From Siderastrea siderea (taxonomy: Eukaryota > Cnidaria > Anthozoa > Scleractinia > Rhizangiidae), in the NCBI GenBank assembly GCA_964030785.1, contig OZ034968.1, forward strand, positions 43,029,186 through 43,093,185: a stretch of 64,000 bases of DNA, in the 5' to 3' direction. Position 1 is the stretch's first letter, and each line of letters opens with the position of its first letter. The notes under the pieces were generated by a model. That model had not been told where the DNA came from. It saw nothing but the letters and a program-made list of their open reading frames with translations, and made no database searches. Position numbers and translations under genes: made by a program. Below are positions 25,301 through 36,400 of the stretch, one piece after another.

Positions 25301-25701
25301 ACCCTGCACAGAATGAAAGGTATTAAATTTCTCGGACAATTGTTTAATTTCATACATTTACAATAACGGTTTAAGCTTGGTTAACCTGTGCGTTAACCTT
25401 TACATTTAGTTTATTAACCCTATCTTGCTGTATTTATCCTTCGTTGTGAAAGTGAAGATGACTTCTCAAATTAGCCAATCTTTTACCAAAGAAAGTCAAA
25501 CATTTCCTGTACTGTTGATCCATGATTGTAAATAATATCTTTCAGAATCAAGGGTGACGTTTTGGACAAGTAATTCTCCTGGATTAAAAAAGTACAGTTT
25601 CGATTCAATAAATTATCTTTCATGCATCAAGGTGACGTTTTAAAGGGAGTATTTCTCCTGGATAAAGAAAATACAGTGCGGTAAACAAATCTAATCAAGT
25701 T

Positions 25702-25960
25702 GGCGTGAACATCTGAATCATTTTGCGGTCCTATCAGCACTCACTATTTCCCTGCGGCACAACAATCCTCAAAATCAATCTATATTTTTGCCTGTATTAT
25801 TCGAGTAATAGGCTGAGTTATTGCGACTCTGGGAAACACCGTAATCTTATTCGCTTTTCGCAAGTGTATCGTGCCTTTCATCTTCTCTTGAGATACCGTG
25901 GACTGGTGACACTTAGGAGAGTTGTTTGCGTCTTTTCGTGGAATGACGCAGGTCTAACGC
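25702..25960 (+). pseudogene. GPCR pseudogene with lost start codon and internal deletion
   Basis: The sequence aligns with the intact gene from its 5' flank, but ATGGCGGAAACATC is TTGGCGTGAACATC here, so start and reading are lost. After helix 1 the copy jumps from the first intracellular loop straight to the end of helix 3 (a ~230-bp deletion), continues through T-V-K-R-V-like positions and then loses similarity near 25,950. It is non-functional. Confidence 0.8.
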
Positions 25961-28260
25961 TCGAAACTCCAGCTATTGAATCTCTTCTCGCTGGCCAACT
26001 TACCTTAAACTTGCCCTCAAATTTCATTCAGTTCTGACGCCCCACAGCGATGATTATCTCTCTGTAAATACTTTTTTAAAATCTCAAATACCAGTCAGCT
26101 GTTCCTGTGGCCTAAAATTCACAAATTACAGCTTCCATCCATATTTTTTATGCTGAAGTGGACTATGACTAAGCATTTTTGCGGAGTCGCACAAGTCGAA
26201 TACGACGAACAGTAACGGATAGTGTGACAGCAATTTTGGTTGAATCTAGAAAAATAAAACAAAGACAAAACGAAACAACCATTACCTTTTTGCAGCTCTC
26301 TCTCAGAAAGATTCTTCTCAAAAGCATTTAAATTAACTAAAAGTGGCCACATTTTTTAAACCCGGGATGGTGCTGAAAATTTGTTGTTGGCACGGAATCT
26401 GTAAGACAGGTAAGTCTCTGGGAGTTCTTCTTTTTCGGCGAAGAACTGTCCGGATTTGCATATGAAAGAGAAGTAAAAGTGACATGACTAAAAACATTGC
26501 ATTTTTTGAAGTACAGAAACAACACAAATTCGATGTTTGGTTAGAATTGCCAAGCGATTTTGGTAATTCTATGCGACCAAATTCTGGGCGATTCTGACTG
26601 GCGGTCTAGCCGCAAATAGATTTAAAGCATTTCAAACATCGCGATCAGAAAACTCATCAACTACATAACCAAAATACTTTTCTGAATCACTTGGCAATTC
26701 TAAACAAGTATCGAATGCTTTCAGAACGTTAGACTAAGCCCTTTCCGTGGAAATCATTCCAAAATTTCGGACTGCCGGGTACTTAGTCTCGAGATAACCG
26801 TACCCGGCTGCCGGGTATCTAACCACTCAGCTGCCATTAAAAAAATGTATCAAGAATCCCATTTAACTCTGAGTTTGGGAGCTTCATTTTCGAGTGCTTC
26901 GTCTTTAACAGTTCCTGGTAAGCCGACACGATGATATGAACTTGCTAATCTTTAAGTGGCTCCACGTACTTAAATAAAAATATATCTTCCGTCTTCTTGA
27001 ACTACTTTCGAAACGCAATGTGCGATCTTAAATCAATGCTTCGTCTTCTAGTTCTGGATTCATTGTTCTTAGGTTTTCGAGTTTTCCCTGGTAAACCGAC
27101 AAGATGATACGAACTTTGTAATCTTCAAGTCGCTCCAGGTACGGTAAATAATATACATCTTCCGTTTTCTTGAAATGCTTTCGAACCGTAATGTGCTCTT
27201 TTTAACATTCTCGGGTCCTGGCTACATCGTGTTCAGGTCCTCATTTTCGAGTGCTTCGTCTTCGACACGTCCTGGTGGACCGAAGCAATAATGACAACTT
27301 GTTAATCTCCAAGTCGATGCACATACGGTAAATAACTTTATTTTTCTGTTTTCGAGAAATACGTTATAATCATAATGTGCCATTTTAAAACAATGTAAGA
27401 TTTTAAAGGGATCAAATAAGAAGCAAAGACAGTTTCACTGCATATTAACACCGTAACCAGCGACAAGCGTTGACCGCGTAGCGCATTGCTAGTGACACGA
27501 AGTGTCTAACCTTGAGGCACAATGCAAAATATGTTTGCACTCAAAGACGTCCTCTTATGACATCCTTTCCTTATTCTCTTGCCTGGAAAGTTTCACTGAA
27601 AAACAATTTCCCGACCAGAGTTGTCCCTTCTTTTAAGAAGGGACAACTCTGGAAGGGACAACCCTGTCTGCTTTCGCTAGTGGACGCCATTCATCGCGTG
27701 TTTCACATAGAGGCACTGTGAATGCAGTTTCTTACCCAAGAGGTTATCAGTTGTTCGTTCCTTGTTTTTGTGTGGTGATGTGAGCTTATTTATAGCTATT
27801 TCAGTGACATTTATTAGCTTATTGCATTTTGATTACGTAAATTTCCCATGACATCTACTCAGCGAAAGTGCTATGAACCAGAGTTACTGTAATAGCATTG
27901 AAATCCTCAAATCACGATATGTTATTTACGTAATGAATAGATAAAGAACAAACGTTCCTGTAATGGCTCAACATAAGCTTAGAAGCCCCACCCAGTGCCC
28001 ACGATCAGCAAGGATCATACTATCAACTGAAGTAAGGCATTATATTCTAGAAAATATTATCCTTTTTGAATCCTTACGTTTGTTACCCCTTATGTCGTCA
28101 GAAAGAAGGTAAATTCTCAAACAAACCAGTCGTTCTTTAATGAATTCTTATCGTCGTTTCATGATCCAACATTTTCTTTTTCAGGTTTCAAGGGTGACCT
28201 TTAAAAGGAGTTTTTTTAAATCTGGTTAAGAAAAGTACAGCGGACTATAATCTAATCACA
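25961..28260. other. Intergenic DNA with three ~180-bp diverged repeats and a palindrome
   Basis: Three diverged tandem units (about 26,890-27,060, 27,060-27,235, 27,235-27,380) share cgagtgcttcgtctt, cctggtaaaccgacaagatgata and a cgtaatgtgc ending. At 27,615-27,652 there is a perfect 18-bp inverted repeat with a 2-nt loop. 28,150-28,260 is the presumed promoter and leader of the intact GPCR, matching 25,550-25,700. No other gene seen. Confidence 0.5.
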
Positions 28261-29181
28261 ATGGCGGAAACATCTGAATCATTTTGTGGTTCTTCAAGCA
28301 CTCACTATTACCCTGCCGCACAGCAATTTCCAAGAACTATTTACATTTTTGCCTGTGTTATTATCGTATTAGGCTCAGTTACTGCGACTGTGGGAAACAC
28401 CATGATATTATTCGCTCTTCGCAAGTGTCAGTCTCTACATTCTCCATCAAAAGTTTTGCTTTGTAGTTTGGTTCTGACGGATCTTATCGTTGGGCTGGTT
28501 GTTCTGCCTCTTTTCACTGCTTACTACTTGACAATCATCTTGGAAATGCCCAAGTATTACTGTGCGATAGCTGTCACATTTGGAAGGACGGCCTCGTTCG
28601 TTGTAGGTGTGTCACTCACTACGATAACGACAATTTCTATTGATCGATATCTTGCCTTTCACCTTCTCTTGAGATACCGAGAACTTGTGACAGTTAAAAG
28701 AGTTGTTTCTGTTCTTGTTATTGAGTGGATTCTAGCAGCGTTTTGGACTGGATCCTGGTTTTGGAGTCCAAAAATTAATGTCTTAACTGGGTCAATTGTT
28801 CTGTTCAGTTCCCTTCTGATAACGTCCCTTTGTTATATCAATATTTATCGTGGACTGCGCCGTCACGTTGCACGTCGACAGAGAAATGCCGATGAAGCGG
28901 GTGACTTAAATGTTATCAAGTACAAAAGAAGCGTGAACAACATGTTATGGATCTACGTGGTTTTTCTCGTTTGTTATGGTCCAACCTTTTCATCACAGAT
29001 AACAATAGTTGTTTTAGGGCTCAATAATTCTACTCGCTTTGCCCTTCACTTTGTTGCTATCGCAATTCATTTGAATTCTTCTGTAAACCCTTTCCTGTAC
29101 TGTTGGAGAATCAAAGAACTAAAAGAGAACGTTCTTGCCAATTTATGTTTTATTTATCACTCTTTGCGTAACACTAGATGA
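28261..29181 (+). CDS. Class A (rhodopsin-type) G-protein-coupled receptor, intronless
   Basis: 306 residues with seven hydrophobic helices. Landmarks: G-N in helix 1 (N46), L-x-x-T-D in helix 2 (D74), Cys101 at the top of helix 3, D-R-Y at 128-130, a shortened helix-6 motif C-Y-G-P (P241) and N-P-F-L-Y at 276-280, then a basic K-E-L-K-E helix 8. The second extracellular loop is very short and has no evident cysteine partner for Cys101, and the usual Trp of helix 6 is absent. This compact type resembles cnidarian-expanded receptors close to the melanocortin/adenosine-like branch; the ligand is unknown. The start context is CACAATGG. Three broken relatives lie within 15 kb. Confidence 0.92.
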   Translation: MAETSESFCGSSSTHYYPAAQQFPRTIYIFACVIIVLGSVTATVGNTMILFALRKCQSLHSPSKVLLCSLVLTDLIVGLVVLPLFTAYYLTIILEMPKYYCAIAVTFGRTASFVVGVSLTTITTISIDRYLAFHLLLRYRELVTVKRVVSVLVIEWILAAFWTGSWFWSPKINVLTGSIVLFSSLLITSLCYINIYRGLRRHVARRQRNADEAGDLNVIKYKRSVNNMLWIYVVFLVCYGPTFSSQITIVVLGLNNSTRFALHFVAIAIHLNSSVNPFLYCWRIKELKENVLANLCFIYHSLRNTR

Positions 29182-29845
29182 ATGGGTAATTTTTTCTTTT
29201 TTAATGGCGTGAAAGTGGCAGCTGCAAGGAAAAATATAAGTAAATACTTAGCATCGTGTCAATATTTGATTCAGTATAGCACCTTCAGAATAGAAAGGAT
29301 ATCCAGCTCATTAGGATATCACTTCTCATATATCATATTTCATACTTTTTTAAATCGTCTCCTATACCGTTTAATAATATAGCAACTCAAGGGACTGTCT
29401 AATTTGTGCGGAATTCTACATAAGTTTTTCAAGCCATCAAATAATAAGAATTCTTTATGAAAGCAAAGCACATTGTTTACATAACACATAAATGACGTTT
29501 TAATAATTTCAGTTTTAAAATAGATTTCAAGGACTTCCGAACTGAGAAGTTTTAGCAATACAACCAAAAGCGAAATCACTGAGAAAAGGAGATGAGAAAA
29601 AAAATCTCCGAAGAAGAGAGACGCAAATTGATTCCATTTAGGGATGCTTAAAAGATATCTTGTTTTGAACAACTCGCGGGCAATTACTCCGACATCAACG
29701 CTTAATTCCAGTGACAAACATCTCAGAACTAGTCTAATATGTGTTACTCCTAAGAGACGGAAAACAGTGATCCGGAAGTGGAAAGCGACAACCAGAATAG
29801 CGACTCTGAAAGCAATCCAATCGAACAGCAAAAGGATCTAAGTTC
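29182..29845. repeat. GPCR 3' flank, copy 3 of the flank repeat
   Basis: The AT-rich sequence matches 19,391-19,580, then from 29,391 (gactgtctaattt) matches the 16,498 and 19,581 copies for about 230 bp. From about 29,620 similarity ends. 29,755-29,840 could encode an acidic Ser/Asp/Glu stretch that precedes the zinc-binding fragment, in a broken frame. Confidence 0.7.
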
Positions 29846-30061
29846 GTGTCAACACTGTGTGAAGGCTCAAATGTTTATCATACTGCGGTGATGAAATGTC
29901 CCAAGTGCTTTCGGCACGATAACCGTGAAACTTGTCCCGTATGCAGTCATAATATTCCCCTTGACCGAAAATATATGAAAGAAGAAATCAAGAGATGTTT
30001 TAATTGTGGAGCTGTGACACACCACAACCGGAAGAAATCAAGAGACTTTTCACCCTCCTGA
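29846..30061 (+). pseudogene. Zinc-binding protein fragment
   Basis: A short frame with C-P-K-C, C-P-V-C and C-F-N-C pairs spaced like a zinc ribbon or double knuckle, then a basic tail and stop. No start with upstream support; the first in-frame ATG is at about 29,891, before K-C-P-K-C. The preceding acidic region is in another frame. A ~100-bp piece (accgaaaatatatgaaagaag...) is repeated at 31,017-31,110. It is probably a fragment of a multicopy gene or element. An AATAAA follows at about 30,123. Confidence 0.45.
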
Positions 30062-31016
30062 AGAAAAACGAAACCATTGATAGTTTATAAAGAACTTTGC
30101 TTTGTACTAGTTGAGCGATTGAAATAAAGTTGATTTGTTACTGAATATCTGCGTGTTTGATGTCTCATTATTTTTCGACGATGTTAACATTTAAGTTCAC
30201 TCGAGCGCATTAAGCGAGCACTCTTTTGTATGAGAACAATAAGTGCTTTTAAAACTTTATTTAAATAATTCGCTTCAGTGGGTTTGCAGAATTTGCAAAT
30301 GTTGTTTAGCCGCGCTTGCCTTTTATCGAATTCCAGCACAAGAAAATATATCGCGAGGCAAAGCGTAGGTTTTTGTAAGGTGATAAAGCAAAAAAAAAAG
30401 AATAACAAAAGGCTATTAGATTGGTATCCAATCAGCAGCAGGGTTGGTAGTGCGAGGGCATGTTTGGGCAAGTCTATTGTGTTTATTGTTCCTATTGTGT
30501 TAAAACGACGCGGAAGACGGTAGTTAGGGTTTTCCGATTTAGCAGAAGTTCCGGGGAAGTGGAACTCGCTGATTTCAAGAACAATGAATTTCTACAAGTT
30601 AAAATCATTTAACGACTTATAATGAATAAATTGGCTGTTCATATGACGCTTTCATTTTCCATTTTCAATCCAGGAAACCTATTGCGGTGCTCAGCTTATA
30701 TCATCCTTGTGAGTTTTAGTAAAATTGCATGTCCGTATTAAAAAACACTAACACTGCTCTCCAGTCCCGTCCTTTTAGTTCAATTGCTTTGAGTATCAGC
30801 TGGTCTGGTGGTCTAATGCGTTAGGTTTAATTCCTTGGTCTTCCATTACTCTTGCGCGATGAACTGCTAGTACCTGACCAGGCGGTGGTGCAGGTACTTT
30901 CACTCGTAGTGGAACTGCTCGGAGACTTTATAAGCTGTATTTCGCCTCCGAATGCTGCCTTCAAAAAATGTTGTCTGTGAAGTCTCCAGACAATCATAAG
31001 TCGTAATATTCCCCTT
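30062..31016. other. Intergenic, no gene seen
   Basis: AT-rich with homopolymer runs; no frame with protein-like content. Short matches to the neighbouring zinc-fragment repeat only. Confidence 0.4.
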
Positions 31017-31110
31017 GACCGAAAATATATGAAAGAAGAAATCAAGAGATGTTTTAACCCGTGGAGCTGTGGCACACCACAACCGGAAGACATCAAGAAT
31101 TCTACCATAC
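31017..31110 (+). repeat. Partial duplicate of the zinc-binding fragment
   Basis: Nearly identical to 29,966-30,045 (accgaaaatatatgaaagaag through caccacaaccggaag), with a three-base insertion in the Cys-rich part. It ends where an inverted GPCR fragment begins, suggesting that both were moved in one rearrangement. Confidence 0.6.
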
Positions 31111-31130
31111 GTGACGGCGATCGCACAGAA

Positions 31131-31427
31131 CTACGTGGGTATTTCCAAGATGATTGTCAGATAGTAAGCTGTAAAGAGAGGAAGTACAACCAGTCCAACG
31201 AAAAGATCCGCCAACGCTAAACCAAAAAGCAAAGCTTTCGATGGAGAATGTAGAGAATGGCATTTTCGAAGAGCGAATAATATCATGGTGTTTCCCAAAG
31301 CCGTTAGGACTGCGTTCATCCCGTTAACAACACAGGCAAAGATGTAGATAGGTTTTGAGAATTGTTGCGAGGCATGGTAAAAGTGGGTGCTGGTTAGACC
31401 ACAGAATAAGCTAGTGGTCCATGCCAT
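31131..31427 (-). pseudogene. GPCR N-terminal fragment, inverted
   Basis: From the ATG at 31427 about 99 codons match the start of the intact receptor: N-terminus, helix 1 with G-N, first loop, helix 2 with A-D and the first extracellular loop, then a stop. Helices 3-7 are missing. The sequence is more diverged than the other copies and lies on the opposite strand. It cannot be a working receptor. Confidence 0.75.
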
Positions 31428-31433
31428 TTTCAA

Positions 31434-31839
31434 CGTAGTGTATTTTAATGGATGTGCTGCCTTTTATGCGAAGAAGCATGTTTAGTTGTTGGCTTTTTTG
31501 ACTGATTTCGAGCAGCTCGCACCTCCGTGCCGTCGAATTTGTGAATTGAAAATAAGGTTAGCATTTGAAAGTTTGTTTTGCCCTTTTCATCTCGTTCAGT
31601 TAAATAAACAACTCAGTTATTTTCTGTATCGGACTAAGACAGCATTCATTTAGCTTTTGACTAAGTTTCAATTTATTTCATTTTGTTAGACAGATAATAT
31701 GATCAGTTTTTTATCCACTTTAAATTTGGTATTATATAAACAATAAAGTTATACGCTTTGTCGCTTTTTCCTTTCAATTCCTATTCTGGCTCGAGGTTTT
31801 GCTTATTTCAAAGCCTTTATTGTTTTAGACTTTCTTTAG
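31434..31839. other. AT-rich spacer, no gene seen
   Basis: Contains the former 5' flank of the inverted GPCR fragment and T-rich sequence, without structure I can name. Confidence 0.35.
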
Positions 31840-32540
31840 CACAGGATGCCGGATTCCGCGGCAGGGGAACAGGATGCTATCGCTGCTCTTCAAGATTGCA
31901 TCACAGATATTAGGAGTTGGATGACTGCAGATAAGCTAAAACTGAACGATGATAAGACGGAATTTAGGCACGCGCGCTCAGCTAGATTAGGTTAATGTAT
32001 CTGAAATTGTAGTCGGCCATACAAAAGTACTGGCTGTAACGACTGTTAGGAACCTCAGGGCGTGATTGGATGCGAATCCTACAATGTCTGCGCATATAAA
32101 TAAAACGTGCCAATCTGTTATTTATCATCTGCATAATATTGGACGTATTAGGAAGTATTTGAGTTACGATGACAGGAAATCCATAGTTCAAACAGTTATA
32201 ATGTCACGGAGTAGATTTCTGCAATAACGTCTCTTGGTTGGTGTTCCAGCCGTCCAGCTAAGTAAGCTACAACGTTTACAAAATGCAGCAGCTCGCCTTG
32301 TTAGCAATGTTGCAAAGTATGATAACATTACTCCTACACTTGTTAAGCTACATTGGCTCCCAGTACGGTTTATGGTCATTTTTAAGATAGCAATACTTGC
32401 TCATAAGTGTATCTATGTCAATGCACCTGAGTACCTTAGGGGACTAGTCAAAGTTAAGAGGACATCCAGATATAATCTTAGCATTACAACTTCACACCGA
32501 TTTCAGTGTGTACCCCAAATTTTGGGGTCGTTAAGTATTC
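31840..32540 (+). mobile_element. LINE 3' remnant (CR1/Jockey-like reverse transcriptase end)
   Basis: About 31,865-31,975 encodes the late reverse-transcriptase segment with D-I-R-S-W-M-T-A-D-K-L-K-L-N-D-D-K-T-E-F. 32,234-32,500 encodes the typical C-terminal thumb region with L-Q-R-L-Q-N-A-A-A-R-L and H-W-L-P-V. Frames change and stops intervene, so it is a dead, 5'-truncated copy. Confidence 0.75.
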
Positions 32541-33423
32541 ATATATTCATCCTATTGTTCTTGCTCATTGTCGATTACTTGCCGAAGACGCATCTATTTC
32601 CGAAGAGCGCAAAAGCTTTGATGTAGGTGAGACATTTTCCCTTTGTTTCAAATTTGCTGCTTGATCGATTTTTAAATCCCTATTGTTACTTAATGTAATA
32701 CACATTTCATCAAAAGACGCTGCAGCTTGCCTGTTAAAATCCCCAGGGATGCTTACAAAGCGGCGGACACTGCGCTAAAATATTCATTTTCGGTCACGCA
32801 CAGTATTACAAAGTAAACAAAACTAAACCACATAAATTCGCAGATAAAGCTTATTTGTAAATCCTTCATCTCTAGTAGTATCAATTTCTTCGCTACTCGC
32901 TTGTCTGGAAATATTTCCGCTTTTATAAGGCATTTCTGAATGTAACCCTACAGATTTATAAAGTACCTGCAACAACGAACTCTCTCTTCGATATAAATAT
33001 TAAAGAACACAAGCGGTGAATGCGTGTAAAAAAAGACAGCGCGATGTATTAGAATGTGGTCTTTAAGACTCTGTACTCTTTCCCTTGATTTATCTCTGTT
33101 TATGTTTTTGTTTGAACTCGCTTTGCTTTGTTTGAAATATTTGTTTTATAAAGAAACCTTCGATCGCTGAGCGCGTTTTTGTTACGCGACTGCATATCGA
33201 ACAAGACCGGAAACGATCCGCGGAGACCGGCCGGTACCTCATTGGTCTGATCTCCACGTTGACATGGCAACTTGACACGTTAGTCGTCACGCCCGATCGC
33301 AATATTCAAAATCAAAATATCAGCCGGGACCGAAAGCTATACGAAAATTTGTTAGATTCTATGATCCCCTGCTATAAACGCCTGTGTAGTTTGATATGTC
33401 GGGAAAACTGAAGGATCAGCAGT
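32541..33423. other. Spacer and GC-richer promoter region
   Basis: AT-rich up to about 33,160, then 33,165-33,300 is GC-richer with several CpG (gatcgctgagcgcg, ccgcggagaccggccgg), consistent with the promoter of the gene starting at 33,424. No ORF supported. Confidence 0.4.
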
Positions 33424-36400
33424 ATGGTGACAATGGATGACTCTTCAGACCAAAGAACGTGGCCTGAAAACTTCAAGCCGATCTTGATAGGCGACAAGAA
33501 GTACTTCGAAATCGACGAGTCACTTCTCTTTGTTCTGGGAGTAAACATACATGTAAAGAAAAAGGGATACAAAGATCTGGATCAGCTGCTAGAAAAGCAC
33601 GGTAAGACATAGTTTGTAATCTTTTTCAAAGGACACAATGATCAACTGAACTGAAGATGAGGCAAACTGACAATTAAGATGTCAATGTTTGAAGTATGAA
33701 TTTATTGAAATAGACTACCATGAAAGTAACGTGATAAAAATACATACCATTTCAAATCTATACAGGCGGTAGATTCTGTTTAGCGAACTCCTGGTTAATA
33801 CAAACAGAAATGCAAGGAAGCCTACTTCTGCCTTTCATGTTTTTCCCATTAAACATCCAATGAGGTGTATTTCAAAACTGTTCTTATTATAGCCATCATT
33901 TGATTTTTATGTTTATTATGCACCACATGACTGTTCAGTTTAGTTTGTGGCAGAACATAATGAAGGCATCTGCAGTGTAAAAAACCGACAAAATAAGGAT
34001 TTTTAATATACATTTTCTTAATTGTAATTATTACACTTGTCAGTATGACAAGAAAGCGTAATACATATATACCTTGTGTAGCTACACTGAAGGCTGGTTC
34101 ACGTGTCCAGTGCAAACACAAATGCAAACACACATGCCATCTTGTTTCTTAGAAAAGAAACTTTACCCTGCATTATCTCTCTCCATCCAGGTGTATAAAT
34201 GGGTACCGGCAGCACACTGCTGGGGGTTACCTTTGGCCCATGTGCGACTACCTTGAAAACTCACAGGCAAACTAACACTTCCACTTGGCTTGTGTTTGCA
34301 TGATGGTTTTCCACTCGTGTTTGCACTTTTTAACAATTATTTTCACTAATATGCAAACCCTCTAAGTGAAATAAGGAGTTAGCCAAGAAAACATGTATAC
34401 TAGACCACTATTTCCCGACAGCCTAACCTTTTTCGACCCCTAAAAGGTAGGATGAGCACCCCCGGGGAGGGGGGCTATCACCAGTCCTTGGTTATACCCA
34501 GGTCACATGCAGTCGAATCTCAGTACCTTGGACCGTGAGAACTTGAACCTCTCCCCACATGTATCACTAACTGTATTACAGTGTACTTGGACTTAAGGTG
34601 ATTCATAATGTTCTATATACAATGGTTTGAATTATTGTGTAAATCCAGATTATATCCATGCTCCCCCAACAGAAGGTTTTTGTTTTGCACCCCTCCTCCC
34701 CTCAAGAAATTCCAGTTTAGTTTCATGCTTTGCTTCTAAAATTTTGGCTTTTAAGACCCCCTCCCCCTAGGAATTTCTGATGACCTTCCATGGGGTGGGT
34801 ATGGATTTTTTCTGGAACTGCACCTTGAGATTCTACTATACTTATTAAAATTGAAACGTATCACCAGTCTGGTAATCTATCGTCCAAATTTGTTTTTTGT
34901 ACTCTTAAGGTTTAGTGGTAGAAGATGAATATCTCTTCAAAAGTGGAACCAAAGTTCGCACCCGCATGTCATGCAAAGCTGCAATACTGGTACTATTTGC
35001 TTGCACTAGTTCGAGGCAAGGAGAAGAAGTCACAACTGCAAGAGACTTGCGTTGCCAGTTGACAGACATACTTGTGAATTGTGCATCTACCACATCTGAA
35101 CTCCCTGAACCTGCACATCAACAAGCAACTAAAGTCAGTTTCCCTGACCTCGACCCTGACCCCGACCCTGACCCTGACCCACTACCTACATGTGCTGGCA
35201 ATTCAAGCACCACTGTCACATCGACCACCCCACCGTCCAATCCGACCCTGTTGAAATCAGCATTAACAGCCAAGCCCAAAACTATCTCAACTGAAACCCT
35301 TCTCCAAATATAGGAAAGCATTCAAAGACAACAACAACCAAAAGGGCGACGATACATCATGGGAGCAAGCAAGATTTTCTTTCTTCACTGGCACACTCTG
35401 TGAATAGCCCTCCAAAATCACTGGAACAAGATGGAGACTGGGATGGCTCACTTTTGCCGCAGGATATTTTGGCTTTGGCAAAGCAAGCACATGATCCTCA
35501 AAAAAGGATGTCCGTATATGATACAATCATTGCAGAATCTGCACCCCACCACTACCACTTGTATGCTTCAGATGTGTTAGACATTCAGGACACTACAAGT
35601 GCCAATGAAATTGTTCGTGCCTTAAGAAGAAAGATGCCAGGTTTTCTGGATTCTGAAAGAAAGGTCAACATTGTCAAAGCCAAGTACAACAAAGAATTTG
35701 AAGTTGTTTGGAAACCTAAAAGGACTCATTCTGGTTGGCAGATCAATCCTGAACGACTGAGTGAGACTTTGCTATATCTCTACTGGTGGCTACCCGAAAA
35801 TGAGTGGTGGAAGATTTATGGTGATGGACGAAATTTTGGTGGGAAGGACTCTGTTGCTCTGACATTAAACACTCTAAATGATGAGGCCATGTTCAACGGT
35901 GTAGCATGCCACAGTCCTGAAGAGTACTGGCCAATAGCCAGATTTTATGGAAAAGACACAAGGCTGAATCTTGAACTCAACCTTGGAGATCCTGAAAAGA
36001 AGGAAGCTTGAACAAATGGCTAGAATCAATGCTGGACAAAGGGCACAAGATTTACTTGTCTGCTGATGCCAAATTTTCTGACAATTTATTAGGCGGTGGT
36101 TTGGATCCGACAAGTGATGATGCATTTAACATGTATAACTATGAAACCAAAGAAACCAGAAGTGAGGTGGGCTGCCAGTCAGGATTACATTCCGAAATTA
36201 GCAGAAAAATTGAAAGAGAGCACCCGAAATCCCTACTGCCATCACTTCCCACCTCACACTACATTCCTGACGGTAATCATTGTTTTTGCCGATTAACTGA
36301 GCATATGGTTTTTGACCGCTGCATGTCATGCCTGAACTTGGAAAGTCAGCCAAGCATGGTACCAGCTGCAAAGGATCAAACATTGGGACATTTTCTTGCA

